A stretch of DNA of 64,000 bases from an uncultured Acetatifactor sp. (GTDB lineage Bacteria > Bacillota > Clostridia > Lachnospirales > Lachnospiraceae): contig CAJUJU010000007.1 in the NCBI GenBank assembly GCA_910586835.1, positions 18,447 through 82,446 on the forward strand, given 5' to 3'. Position numbers and translations under genes: made by a program. Below are positions 1-8,844 of the stretch, piece by piece (position 1 is the stretch's first letter; every line of letters starts with the position of its first letter). The notes below the pieces were generated by a model, which was not told the origin of the DNA, searched no databases, and saw only the letters and a program-made list of their open reading frames with translations.

Positions 1-174
1 CTCCTGCCGGGTGTAAGTTGTGGAAGCTCCGCTTCCCGTCCCCGGCGGCGTATTCTGCTGGGTATAGGCGGCAGAACCGCTCTGAGGATCTCTGTATCCG
101 CAGTCGGGACAGGTGGGAACCCCGTTCACCGCCACTAGCTTCCTGTTGCAAAGAGGACATTTTTTCGTACTCAT
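1..174 (-). CDS. Zinc-ribbon protein, N-terminal part (truncated by window edge)
   Basis: The first 58 codons are in the window, read leftwards off the edge with no stop. The start ATG at 174 follows a GTGAGGGGTG ribosome site. The protein begins MSTKKCPLCNRKLVAVNG and has two knuckles, CPLC and CPDC, spaced like a zinc-ribbon that binds one zinc ion. A Gly/Ser/Thr/Gln-rich linker follows. Such N-terminal ribbons often precede a membrane or regulatory domain, but that part lies outside the window, so no function can be given. The next gene on the same strand ends 105 bases upstream. Confidence 0.75.
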   Translation of the reverse strand, partial: MSTKKCPLCNRKLVAVNGVPTCPDCGYRDPQSGSAAYTQQNTPPGTGSGASTTYTRQE

Positions 175-279
175 GCTGCACCCCTCACTTTTCTGCTGTA
201 TTTCCTACCCTTCATCATACACGCAAAAGTCTTTTCCGTCAACAGTTCCCCGCGCTCCGTCTCCGATATTCCCACTCCC

Positions 280-657
280 TCAGCCCAGCATCCCCCCAAG
301 CATTCCGCCTCCCGCGCAGAGGGCCAGCGTGGTAAAAAAGGTATTTCCGAAAACAGCCGTTCGATCCCCCGCCAGAAAGGAAATCAGAGCCAGAACGATA
401 AAATAGGCGGCTCCCTCTGCCAGCCCCCAGAGGAACTTGCGGCTCTTCATTTTCTTTCCGGCCAGAAACCCCGCAAAAAAGGTCGCCGCCACATAGATGA
501 CTATGATTGCAATGGCCACCGTCTTCTCCCCCAGTCCGAATTTGTACAGCAGAAACGAGAGCAGGGCCAGAAGCACCCCCGTCAGCGCGTAAGCAAAAAA
601 CAGGCCCTTCAGCAAGAACACAACAGGTATCCTGCCGTTCTTCGTCGTCTGTTCCAT
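280..657 (-). CDS. TIGR04086-type four-helix membrane protein
   Basis: A 125-residue protein with four predicted membrane helices at about residues 15-36, 46-67, 75-97 and 104-125. The last is Gly-rich (CAGGGMLGGMLG). Length, topology and the charged FLAGKKMKSRKFLWG loop fit the TIGR04086 family of uncharacterised Firmicute membrane proteins. An ATG at 669 is also in frame, but the ATG at 657 has a GGAGGAGG site just upstream, so I prefer it. The gene is divergent from the hemolysin-family gene across a region of about 150 bp. Function unknown. Confidence 0.7.
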   Translation of the reverse strand: MEQTTKNGRIPVVFLLKGLFFAYALTGVLLALLSFLLYKFGLGEKTVAIAIIVIYVAATFFAGFLAGKKMKSRKFLWGLAEGAAYFIVLALISFLAGDRTAVFGNTFFTTLALCAGGGMLGGMLG

Positions 658-719
658 ATCCTCCTCCATGTCCTTTTGTTAATTTTCTATTAAAAGGATA
701 TGCAATCCCGCCGTCAAAC

Positions 720-749
720 TTGACAACTGCTTTTCCTATCCTGTATATT
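720..749 (+). promoter_or_regulatory. Sigma-A-type promoter of the hemolysin-family gene
   Basis: A perfect -35 TTGACA (720-725) is followed after 18 bp by TATATT (744-749). This is 57 bp before the TTG start at 806, on the coding side. No operator-like repeat is evident. Confidence 0.6.
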
Positions 750-805
750 AATAACGGCATGCCCTTTCCGGGCGGCAAAATTTTATTGGAAAAGGAGTGA
801 AACTC

Positions 806-2107
806 TTGGATACCCCCGGTGTCATACAACTTGTATCTCTGATCGTTCTGGTTATTTTGTCAGGCTTTTTCTCTTCTGCGGAAACAGCTCTGTCTACCGT
901 GAACCGCGTGCGAATGCGCGCTCTCGAGGAGGAGGGCAGCAAACGTGCCGCCCGCGTCAACAAAGTGCTGGAGAACTACAGCAAAATGCTCAGCACAATC
1001 CTCATCGGCAACAACATTGTAAATCTGTCTGCTTCCGCTCTCGCCACCACTCTGGCAATGCGGATCAATCTCGCCGTAGGCATTGCCACCGGCATTCTGA
1101 CCATCGTCGTACTGCTCTGCGGCGAAATCATCCCCAAGACCTGGGCCATGCTCTCATCGGAAAAAATTTCCCTGGCATACAGCGGAGTCATCTATGCACT
1201 GATGCATCTGCTCACCCCTGTCATCTTTCTTGTGGATAAGATGTCAAACGCCATCCTCCGTCTCCTGCGGATCGATCCCAACAAAAAGATCACCACCATG
1301 ACCGAGGCGGAACTGCGCACTTATGTGGATGTGGGCCATGAGGACGGGGTCATCGAAAACGAAGAGCGGGAAATGATCTACAATGTGTTTGATTTTTCCG
1401 ACGCCCTGGCAAAGGATATTATGATCCCACGCATCAACATGGTGACCGTGGATGTCAACGCTTCCTACGAAAAGGTGCTGAGCATCTTCCGGGAGTCCAT
1501 GTATACCCGCCTTCCCGTGTATCAGGATGAAAAGGACAATATCATCGGGCTCATTAATATCAAGGACTTTATCCTCTGCGAGGACGAAGAACGGTTTCAG
1601 GTGCGGGATATCCTCCGGGACGCCCACTATACATATGAATTCAAAAAGGTGGCGGATCTTCTCATCGAGATCCGGGAGAAGACCACCAACGTCATATTTG
1701 TGCTGAACGAATACGGAGCAACCGAGGGCATGATCACCCTGGAAGACCTTCTGGAGGAAATCGTGGGTGAGATCCGGGACGAGTACGATGCCGACGAGGA
1801 AGAGCTGATCCAGGAAAAGGGAGAACGCACCTGGCTGGTGGAGGGCAGCATGAAGCTGGACGACATCAACGACGAGCTGGGCACCGACTTGGACAGCGAG
1901 GATTACGACTCCATCAGCGGCATTATCATCGAGAGCCTGAACCGCTTGCCGGAGGACAACGAAGAGGTCACTCTGGAGAACGGCATTTGCCTCAAAGTGC
2001 AGGGGATCACCCAGAACCGCATCAAAAAAGTACTGCTGACCCTGCCGGAGCCCAAAAATGTGGAAGAACCGGCAGACAAACCGGCAGAAGGAACCGACGA
2101 AAAGTAA
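806..2107 (+). CDS. Hemolysin / CorC-CNNM family membrane protein with CBS pair
   Basis: This 433-residue integral membrane protein belongs to the DUF21 (CNNM) - CBS - CorC_HlyC family, linked in characterised members to magnesium or cobalt handling or export. The N-terminal DUF21 region holds the FFSSAETALS motif and membrane helices to about residue 150. The two CBS motifs (nucleotide-sensing) lie at about 205-320, and the CorC_HlyC domain fills the last 80 residues before an acidic tail. A GTG at 797 is in frame but overlaps the AAAGGAG site. The TTG at 806 sits 8 nt after that site, so I take 806 as the start. It converges with the histidine kinase gene, 7 bases from its stop. Confidence 0.88.
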   Translation: MDTPGVIQLVSLIVLVILSGFFSSAETALSTVNRVRMRALEEEGSKRAARVNKVLENYSKMLSTILIGNNIVNLSASALATTLAMRINLAVGIATGILTIVVLLCGEIIPKTWAMLSSEKISLAYSGVIYALMHLLTPVIFLVDKMSNAILRLLRIDPNKKITTMTEAELRTYVDVGHEDGVIENEEREMIYNVFDFSDALAKDIMIPRINMVTVDVNASYEKVLSIFRESMYTRLPVYQDEKDNIIGLINIKDFILCEDEERFQVRDILRDAHYTYEFKKVADLLIEIREKTTNVIFVLNEYGATEGMITLEDLLEEIVGEIRDEYDADEEELIQEKGERTWLVEGSMKLDDINDELGTDLDSEDYDSISGIIIESLNRLPEDNEEVTLENGICLKVQGITQNRIKKVLLTLPEPKNVEEPADKPAEGTDEK

Positions 2108-2114
2108 TTCCCAG

Positions 2115-3485
2115 CTACAGACCTTCCGGAGGAGGCGGACACTCCGAAAAGCTCACGCTGATCCTTGTGCCGCTTCCGGCTTTGCTTTCCAGCTTCATGT
2201 CCGCGTCATGCCGGGCCACAATATGCTTCACAATGGCAAGCCCCAGCCCCGTGCCGCCCATCCCTCTGGAACGGCTCTTATCCACCCGGTAAAATCTTTC
2301 GAAAATTCTTTCCTGATGTTCTTTGGGAATGCCGATACCCGTGTCGGATACCTGCAGCAGGATTCTCCGGCGCCCCGGGGTGCCGGGCGTATCGCTGTCG
2401 GCTTTCCGGACACGGATATTGACCGTTCCGCCTTTCACATTGTATCTGACTGCATTGTCGCAGAGATTATACAGCAGCTCTTCCGCCATCTGACGGTTTC
2501 CGCTGATCCAGCAGTCCTCCCCTTCCACTTGGATCTCCACGCCCTGTTTTGCAGCGTTCACCTGCAGCATTTCCGCACAGTTCTTAGCCAGTTCATAAAG
2601 ATTCAGACACTCAAACTCCATTTCCGTCTCACTGTCGTCCAGTTCGGACAGACGCAGAATATCGTTGATCAGCGCAAGCAGCCTGTCCGCACTGCTGTGT
2701 ATGCCCTTTGCAAAACCGGGGATGTCCCTCTCCGACGCCAGCCCGGTCTCGATCAGCTCCGCGTACCCGGAAATAGCCGTCAGCGGCGTCTTCAGCTCAT
2801 GGGACACATTTGCGGTAAACTCCTGCCTGATCCGGGTATTCCTGACCAGCTCCCGGCGCTGCTGCCTGATCTTTTCGATCAGCGGTTCCAGTTCCTCGTA
2901 TCCCCCGGGTTCCCCCTCCGCATCCGGAGCCTCGGCCAACCGCTCAATGGGATAGATAAATTTTCCCGTGAGAAAATGGGACATTCCCACGCTCATCAGA
3001 ATCAGCACTGCCAGGATCCAGAAAATATCCGGGAGCACGCTGCCGAAAATACCCGCCACGCTCTCCGAGTCCCTGGCCGCCCGAAGCACACTGCCGTTCT
3101 CCAGACGTATTGCATAATAAAAGGTATTGTGGGTAAACGTCCCGGACCGCCTCACGGATTCCCCTTCCCCGGATTCCATGGCCTGCCTTACCTCCGGCCT
3201 GTCCCCGTGGTTTTCCAGAAGGCTGCTGTCCGCCTCATTGTCGAAGAGAACCTTTCCCTCCCCATCCATCAGCGTCAGACGAATTCCGCTGCCTGCGACC
3301 CCCGATCCGGTTCCTTCCCTCCAAAAATCCGAACCGGCCTCCCGAACCAACAGCACATATTCTCTCAGATCGCTGATCACCTGCCTGCAGAGCAGATTCT
3401 GATACACCCCCGTGAGCAGTCCCGTCGTCAGCAGAATCGCCAGAAGGGAAATCACTGCCATCATCCTGTGAATCCTTTTTCTCAC
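2115..3485 (-). CDS. phoR: PhoR-type sensor histidine kinase
   Basis: A 456-residue membrane sensor kinase. Helices at about 7-29 and 153-175 flank an extracytoplasmic sensing domain. A short linker leads to the HisKA domain with phospho-acceptor H229 (SHELKTP). The HATPase domain has the N box DNAVRYN (343-349), DTGIGIP (381-387) and GTGLGLAIV (411-419). It starts with GTG after an AAAGGGGAC site, 16 bases behind the response regulator, so the two are surely co-transcribed. The phosphate-transport neighbours make phosphate-starvation sensing the likely role. The ligand itself cannot be read from sequence. Confidence 0.88.
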   Translation of the reverse strand: MRKRIHRMMAVISLLAILLTTGLLTGVYQNLLCRQVISDLREYVLLVREAGSDFWREGTGSGVAGSGIRLTLMDGEGKVLFDNEADSSLLENHGDRPEVRQAMESGEGESVRRSGTFTHNTFYYAIRLENGSVLRAARDSESVAGIFGSVLPDIFWILAVLILMSVGMSHFLTGKFIYPIERLAEAPDAEGEPGGYEELEPLIEKIRQQRRELVRNTRIRQEFTANVSHELKTPLTAISGYAELIETGLASERDIPGFAKGIHSSADRLLALINDILRLSELDDSETEMEFECLNLYELAKNCAEMLQVNAAKQGVEIQVEGEDCWISGNRQMAEELLYNLCDNAVRYNVKGGTVNIRVRKADSDTPGTPGRRRILLQVSDTGIGIPKEHQERIFERFYRVDKSRSRGMGGTGLGLAIVKHIVARHDADMKLESKAGSGTRISVSFSECPPPPEGL

Positions 3486-3501
3486 CGCCGTCCCCTTTCC
3501 C

Positions 3502-4170
3502 TTATTCCTTCAGCATGTATCCCACATTGCGCACCGTTCTGATCAGAGTCCCCGCTTGTCCGAGCTTTCTGCGCAGCGTTTTGATGTGCATATCCAGGGT
3601 TCTGGACTCCCCCTCAAAATCGGTTCCCCAGACCCGGTCCAGAATGGCTTCTCTGGTCGTCACCCTGCCCCCGTTCTCAAGCAGCAGCTTAAGCAGCTCA
3701 AATTCTTTAAAGGTGAGCTCCACCGGCTCACCCTCCACGCTGACGGCATGTCTCTCCTCCTCCAGCACAACGGCCCCGAAGGAACAGCGCTTCCCTGTCC
3801 GTCTGCTTCTGCGCAGCAGGGCCTTCACCCGGGAGATCAGTTCCAGAACGCCAAAGGGCTTTGTCATATAATCGTCCGCACCGATATCCAGCCCCTTTAC
3901 CTTATCCAGCTCCGTGGTCCTGGCCGTCACCAGCAAAATGGGAATCAGAACCGTAGCTTCCCCGGCGCGGAGCCTTTTTACAAGATTCAGCCCATCTTCG
4001 TCCGGCAGCATGATATCCAGCAGAACCAGATCGGGCAGTTCCCGCTCCAGAGCTGCGTAAAACTCCCCGGCAGTCCGAAACCCTTCCGTCCGGTATCCGG
4101 AATTTGAAAGCGCAAAGCACTCTATCTCCTGTATGCTCCTGTCGTCCTCCACCACATAAATCAGCTCCAT
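3502..4170 (-). CDS. phoP: OmpR/PhoB-family response regulator
   Basis: A 222-residue regulator with an N-terminal receiver domain (acidic pocket EDD at 8-10, phospho-acceptor D52 in LLDIMLPD, conserved K104) and a C-terminal winged-helix DNA-binding domain (about 130-222, with the LRRKLG and RTVRNVGYML signatures). The open frame extends upstream, but the ATG at 4170 has a GGGAGTGG site and begins the receiver fold exactly. It lies between the Na/Pi cotransporter and its partner kinase, so it is the probable PhoP/PhoB equivalent and the best candidate to bind the TTTACA repeats at 6052-6105. Confidence 0.88.
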   Translation of the reverse strand: MELIYVVEDDRSIQEIECFALSNSGYRTEGFRTAGEFYAALERELPDLVLLDIMLPDEDGLNLVKRLRAGEATVLIPILLVTARTTELDKVKGLDIGADDYMTKPFGVLELISRVKALLRRSRRTGKRCSFGAVVLEEERHAVSVEGEPVELTFKEFELLKLLLENGGRVTTREAILDRVWGTDFEGESRTLDMHIKTLRRKLGQAGTLIRTVRNVGYMLKE

Positions 4171-4249
4171 ATCCACTCCCCGTCCTGCCGCTGCAGCCTG
4201 TCTTTCCCTTTTGATAGTATGCCATCTTTCGTCCAAATGCAAGTCCCGC

Positions 4250-6016
4250 TTACGGCAGTCGGTATCTCTGTCTGCAGGCCATGACCTTTCCCTGAAACTC
4301 CATATTATCCTCCGCCCGAAGCTCCTCCAGACAGGCGTGAGGATCAAACTCCTCCTCGCCCTCCTGAAGCACGCACAGCGCTATATTGGAACAGTGATCC
4401 GCAACCCGCTCCAGGTTTGTAGTGATGTCCGACAGCAGAAATCCAAGCTCAACGGTACATTTTCCTTTCCTCAGCCTCCTGATATGCCGTTTCCGGATCT
4501 CCCTGTTCAGCTCGTCGATCACTTCCTCCAGCGGCTCCACCTGACCCGCAAGCTTTCTGTCCCCCTCCGCATAGCTGCGCAGGGCAAGCCTAAGACTCTC
4601 CCGAACCGCTGCTGCCAGGATTTCCAGCTCCTTCCCGGCTTTCTCCGAAAAGCACAGCTCCTTCCCGTGCATTTCCTCCGCCGCTTCCTTCACGTTCCTG
4701 GCATGGTCGGAAATGCGCTCAAAGTCACCCATGCAGTGCAGTACCACTGTGAGGATGCTGTTATCCTCCTCCTTCATGTCTCTCGCTCCAAGCTGCATCA
4801 GGTAGCTGCCCAGCTGATCCTCGAATTTATCCACACGGCTCTCCAGCTCCGTCACCCTGTCCGCCGCCTCCTGACGGTAATCCGCCAGAAGACCTGTTGA
4901 CAGGCCCAGCGCCTCCTCCGCCAGCCCAGCCATGCTCACAGAGACCGCACGGCTCTGCTCCACCGCATAGGCGGGCATCTCCAGAAAACGGGGATCCAAC
5001 AGCTGCAGGATCTCGTCTTCCCGCTCCTCTGCTCTCCCAGCCTCCTCCCGGATGGTGAGGCAGGCAAGCTTCACCAGCCCCCCGGAAAAGGGCAGCAGAC
5101 AGACAGTCGCCCCCAAATTAAATATACTGTGCACCGCCGCGATGCCGAAGGGTGTGGCCGCTTCCTCCAGAAAAGCCAGCGGCCAGAACGCGTTCACCCC
5201 ATAAAAACCCAGCATAAAAAGTATGGTTCCGATCACATTGAAATAGAGATGCACCAGCGCCGCCCGCTTTGCGTTTTTGCTGGCCCCGGCCCCCGAGAGA
5301 AGCGCCGTCACACAGGTTCCGATATTCTGTCCCATAATGATGGGCACCGCAGCCCCATATCCCACGGCTCCTGTGGCACAGAGCGCCTGGAGAATTCCCA
5401 CGGACGCCGAGGAGGACTGCACGATTGCAGTCAGAAGCAGCCCTGCCAGCATTCCCAAAACCGGATTGGAAAAACGGGTCAGGATTCCGGTGAATTCCGG
5501 CACCTGCGCCAGGGGCTTCACCGCATTGCTCATGGTATCCATACCGAACATCAGGATACCGAACCCCACCAGGATCACAGCCACATTTTTCAACCTGTCC
5601 CGCCGGGAAAAGAGAAGCAGCCCCACGCCCGTCACCGCCAGAATGGGAGAAAAGGAGGCGGGCTTGCACAGCCGCACCAGAAAGGAAGCGCTGTCGATTC
5701 CCGTCAGTCCCAGGATCCAGGAGGTAACTGTGGTTCCCACGTTTGCCCCCATGATAACCCCCACTGCCTGCCGCAGGCTCATGATACCTGAATTTACAAA
5801 TCCCACCACCATCACCGTGGTGGCGGAGGAGGACTGTATCACGGCAGTAACTCCCGCTCCCAGCAGCACCGCCTTAAAAGGATTGCCCGTCAACCGCTCC
5901 AGAACCCGTTCAAAGCGTCCGCCGGAAAATTTTGCCAGCCCCTCACCCAGCATGTTCATTCCATACAAAAACAGAGCCAGGCCTCCGGCCATGGTCAGAA
6001 AATCAAAAAAATCCAT
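4250..6016 (-). CDS. Na/Pi cotransporter with C-terminal PhoU-like domain
   Basis: A 588-residue protein of the NptA/YjbB family, which moves inorganic phosphate with sodium. The inverted-repeat transport core carries the two diagnostic QSSS motifs (61-64 and 200-203), each followed by further membrane helices. The last 220 residues are soluble, helical and PhoU-like, with acidic helix pairs. The ATG at 6016 follows AGGAGAG and is preferred to an upstream ATG at 6067, which would lie within the regulatory repeats. There is no separate phoU gene after pstB, so this tail may supply PhoU-like signalling for the operon; that is inference. Confidence 0.9.
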   Translation of the reverse strand: MDFFDFLTMAGGLALFLYGMNMLGEGLAKFSGGRFERVLERLTGNPFKAVLLGAGVTAVIQSSSATTVMVVGFVNSGIMSLRQAVGVIMGANVGTTVTSWILGLTGIDSASFLVRLCKPASFSPILAVTGVGLLLFSRRDRLKNVAVILVGFGILMFGMDTMSNAVKPLAQVPEFTGILTRFSNPVLGMLAGLLLTAIVQSSSASVGILQALCATGAVGYGAAVPIIMGQNIGTCVTALLSGAGASKNAKRAALVHLYFNVIGTILFMLGFYGVNAFWPLAFLEEAATPFGIAAVHSIFNLGATVCLLPFSGGLVKLACLTIREEAGRAEEREDEILQLLDPRFLEMPAYAVEQSRAVSVSMAGLAEEALGLSTGLLADYRQEAADRVTELESRVDKFEDQLGSYLMQLGARDMKEEDNSILTVVLHCMGDFERISDHARNVKEAAEEMHGKELCFSEKAGKELEILAAAVRESLRLALRSYAEGDRKLAGQVEPLEEVIDELNREIRKRHIRRLRKGKCTVELGFLLSDITTNLERVADHCSNIALCVLQEGEEEFDPHACLEELRAEDNMEFQGKVMACRQRYRLP

Positions 6017-6051
6017 ACACAGTCTCTCCTGTCTTGTCGTCTTTTGTCTCC

Positions 6052-6105
6052 ATTGTAAAGACTTCATGTAAAATCTATAACCAACAAATGTAAAATCTAT
6101 GTAAG
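6052..6105 (-). promoter_or_regulatory. Pho-box-like array and -10 element upstream of the Na/Pi cotransporter
   Basis: Read on the minus strand, TTTACA-type hexamers lie at 6054-6059, 6067-6072, 6089-6094 and 6100-6105 (the last is CTTACA). The two inner copies belong to an exact 13-bp direct repeat 22 bp apart, and the outermost copy is a further 11 bp away, so the spacing follows one or two helical turns. Bacillus PhoP binds direct TT(A/C/T)ACA repeats at about 11-bp spacing. TACAAT at 6052-6057 can serve as a -10, with the repeats in place of a -35, as at an activator-dependent promoter. The start codon is 36 bp downstream. Confidence 0.7.
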
Positions 6106-6132
6106 ATTTTCTGTTTTTGCCGATTTTCTTTT

Positions 6133-6885
6133 TCAGCCGAAACGGCCCGCCAGATAATCCGCCGTCCGCCTGTCCCGGGGAACTTTGAAGAGCGTTTTGG
6201 CAGATCCTGCTTCCACCAGCTCCCCCGACAGAAAAAAAGCGGCCTCGTCAGCGATTCTCACTGCCTGCTGCATATTATGGGTCACAATGACCACGGTATA
6301 GCGGCGCTTCAGCTCCTTCACCAGCTCCTCCACCTTCCGGGTGGACACCGGATCCAGGGCAGAAGTGGGTTCGTCCATCAAAAGCACCTCCGGCTCCACG
6401 GCCAGGGCTCTGGCAATGCACAGTCTCTGCTGCTGCCCGCCGGAAAGCCCCGCCGCCTGCGCCTGCAGTTTGTCCTTCACCTCCTCCAGTACCGCCGCCT
6501 GCGCCAGGGCCGCCTCCACGATCCCGTCCAGTCTCCGCCTGTTTCTGATGCCCTGCAGCCTGGGACCGTAGGCCACATTATCATAGATGCTCATGGGAAA
6601 AGGGGTGGGCTGCTGAAACACCATGCCCACCTTCCTCCGAAGCAGCGTAAGATCCACCCGTCTGTCGTACACATCCTCCCCGTCCAGGAACAACCTTCCC
6701 TCAATACGCACTTTTCCCACAAGGTCGTTCATCCGGTTGACGCACCTTAACAAAGAGGATTTCCCGCAGCCGCTTGGACCGATCAAAGCGGTGACGGCCC
6801 GGTCTCTGATCTCCAGATTCACATCCCGCAGCGCGTGCTTCTGACCGTAATACAAATTCAGGTTTTCAATGGATATCCTGCTCAT
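6133..6885 (-). CDS. pstB: Phosphate ABC transporter ATP-binding protein
   Basis: A 250-residue ABC ATPase, the energising subunit of the PstSCAB importer on the inner face of the membrane. It has Walker A GPSGCGKSS (36-44), signature LSGGQQQRL and Walker B VLLMDEPTSALD, plus the early RCVNRMNDL segment typical of PstB. The longer frame upstream runs into pstA. The ATG at 6885 overlaps the pstA stop as ATGA, which fixes the start and indicates translational coupling. It is followed by the Pho-box region rather than by phoU. Confidence 0.95.
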   Translation of the reverse strand: MSRISIENLNLYYGQKHALRDVNLEIRDRAVTALIGPSGCGKSSLLRCVNRMNDLVGKVRIEGRLFLDGEDVYDRRVDLTLLRRKVGMVFQQPTPFPMSIYDNVAYGPRLQGIRNRRRLDGIVEAALAQAAVLEEVKDKLQAQAAGLSGGQQQRLCIARALAVEPEVLLMDEPTSALDPVSTRKVEELVKELKRRYTVVIVTHNMQQAVRIADEAAFFLSGELVEAGSAKTLFKVPRDRRTADYLAGRFG

Positions 6886-7793
6886 TTTCGCTCCCTCACC
6901 GCCAATCTCAACAGCAGGTTTATTCCGAAGAGAATCAAAAGCAACACGCACCCTATGCCGAAGGCCGTCTCATATCTCCCGTTCTGCATCTGCAGATACA
7001 GCTCCACGGTAAGGGTGCCTCCCGACTGCAAAAGCCGCTCCGCCAGTCCCTTTAACAGCCCGTTTCCCCGGCCCGGCAGCAGGCCTGCGCTGCCTGCGGT
7101 AAGCAGCAGCGCCGCGGATTCCCCCACGATACGTCCCGCCGCCAGAACCAGTCCTGTGAGAATCCCGGGCCTTGCCCAGGGCAGCAGAACCGTCCGGATC
7201 ATATCCCACCTGGTGGCTCCCAGCCCCAGGGAGGCGCTGCGCAGCCCCTCCGGCACGGTCCGCAGCGCCTCCTGGGTATTGCGTACAATCAGGGGCAGTA
7301 CCATAAGACTGACGGTCAGCGCCCCCCGCAGCAGGGAATACTCCAATCCCAGCCCGCCAAAAAATACGGATCCGAACAGCCCGAACACCACCGACGGAAT
7401 GCCGGACAGCGTCTCCGTGGCAAACTCCACAAGCTCCGTGACTCTGCCCGGCTCTGCATACTCGTTCAAATAGACCGCTCCTCCCACTCCCACGGGCACG
7501 GCAATCAAAAGCGCAATCACAATGATATACAGGGTATTGACCAAGTTTCCGGCAATTCCGACCCGATCCTGCAGCACGCTTCCCACCCCGGTCAGAAACG
7601 CCAAATCCAACGTCCGGAAGCCCTTTCCGAACACATACAGCAAAATTCCCCCAAACAGCAGCACCGACAGGGAAGCGGCGCCGTAGATCATGCCCAGCAG
7701 AAAAACCTCCCCGGGCCTGCCCCCATGCCCAATCAGCTCAGAGCCTTGCGCCTGTTCTCTCCGCCCAAACGTCCCCGCACACAACTCACTCAT
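6882..7793 (-). CDS. pstA: Phosphate ABC transporter permease PstA
   Basis: A 303-residue inner-membrane permease. It has six predicted helices, a hydrophobic N-terminal segment at about 30-55, and the inner-membrane loop signature with SLGLGATRWDMIRTVLLP, which contacts PstB. The GIPSVVFGLFG segment is typical of PstA/PstC. It overlaps pstC by 8 bp and pstB by 4 bp, so the three are translated as a coupled unit. It pairs with PstC to form the channel. Confidence 0.94.
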   Translation of the reverse strand: MSELCAGTFGRREQAQGSELIGHGGRPGEVFLLGMIYGAASLSVLLFGGILLYVFGKGFRTLDLAFLTGVGSVLQDRVGIAGNLVNTLYIIVIALLIAVPVGVGGAVYLNEYAEPGRVTELVEFATETLSGIPSVVFGLFGSVFFGGLGLEYSLLRGALTVSLMVLPLIVRNTQEALRTVPEGLRSASLGLGATRWDMIRTVLLPWARPGILTGLVLAAGRIVGESAALLLTAGSAGLLPGRGNGLLKGLAERLLQSGGTLTVELYLQMQNGRYETAFGIGCVLLLILFGINLLLRLAVRERK

Positions 7794-8721
7794 CCGCCCG
7801 TATTCCCTCCTTCATCATTTTGTGCAGGACAAAATTGATCGCCATGATAAAGACAAACAGCACCAGTCCGACGGTAAAGAGCATCTGCCTGTGAAGCCCT
7901 TCCGAATACCCCATCTCGCTGACAATGGCTGCGGTCAGAAAACGCACGGAACTAAAGGGCAGCGGCAGATGGACGCTGTTTCCGGACACAAGAGTGACCG
8001 CCATGGCCTCCCCCAGCGCTCTCCCCACCCCCAGCACCACCGCCGTTACAATCCCCGGCCTGGCCGCCGGCAAAACCGACCGGAAGACAGTCTGCATCCG
8101 CGACGCCCCCAGCGCCAGAGACGCCGCCCGGACACCGGGAGGCACCGCCCGCAGCGCGGTCTCGCTGACGCTGACCACCGTGGGCAGAATCATCACCGCA
8201 AGTACCAGGGACGCCGCCAGCAGATTGGAGCCCCCGGTAAACTGATGAGTTGCGGAACCTGCAAACAACCGCAGTTCCAGCTTGTAGAGCAGGGGATTCA
8301 GCAGACGCACGCCCAGAAGCCCATAGATGACGGATGGAATCCCGGCCAGCAGCTCCACCGCCGGTCTCACCAGGGACGCCAGCCACGCATCCGCCACCTC
8401 CGCCAGAAATACCGCCGTCAGAACACCCACCGGCACACCGATCAGCACTGCCAGCGACGTTCCCGCCAGGGAGGTCAGAAGAATAGAAAAGATGCCGTAG
8501 CGGGGTCTGGCGGAAGCAGGCGCCCAGACTGTCCCGAACAAAATTTCCTTAAGGCCCACCCGAAAGATCGCCGGCGTTCCGCTCACAATCATGTACAGAG
8601 TGACAGCCGCTACAATAAACACGGAAAATGCAGCGCAGGACGCAAAAATCACCTGCGCTGCATTCTCCACAGCCGCTCGTTTTTTTCCTTTTTCCAGAAT
8701 GGTGTCCTTCCCCTTTTCCAT
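7786..8721 (-). CDS. pstC: Phosphate ABC transporter permease PstC
   Basis: A 311-residue permease, the second half of the Pst channel. It has a charged N-terminus, a first helix at about 25-48, a GIPSVIYGLLG segment and the SLALGASRMQTVFRSVLP coupling loop. The ATG at 8721 follows a GGAGGACG site. The gene lies 123 bp after pstS. That gap holds a small GGGTT-CAG-AACCC stem (about 8800), which could be an RNA processing or stability element between the abundant binding protein and the permease genes; that is inference. Confidence 0.94.
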   Translation of the reverse strand: MEKGKDTILEKGKKRAAVENAAQVIFASCAAFSVFIVAAVTLYMIVSGTPAIFRVGLKEILFGTVWAPASARPRYGIFSILLTSLAGTSLAVLIGVPVGVLTAVFLAEVADAWLASLVRPAVELLAGIPSVIYGLLGVRLLNPLLYKLELRLFAGSATHQFTGGSNLLAASLVLAVMILPTVVSVSETALRAVPPGVRAASLALGASRMQTVFRSVLPAARPGIVTAVVLGVGRALGEAMAVTLVSGNSVHLPLPFSSVRFLTAAIVSEMGYSEGLHRQMLFTVGLVLFVFIMAINFVLHKMMKEGIRADE

Positions 8722-8844
8722 CGCTTACGTCCTCCACGGCAAACCTTCCGCAAAGCGTACCCGCCGAAGGCCCTCTGTATATCCTATGCCGCGGCCCGGG
8801 GTTCAGAACCCGCCCTTTTATGTATGGCTCTTTCCCACCTCCGG

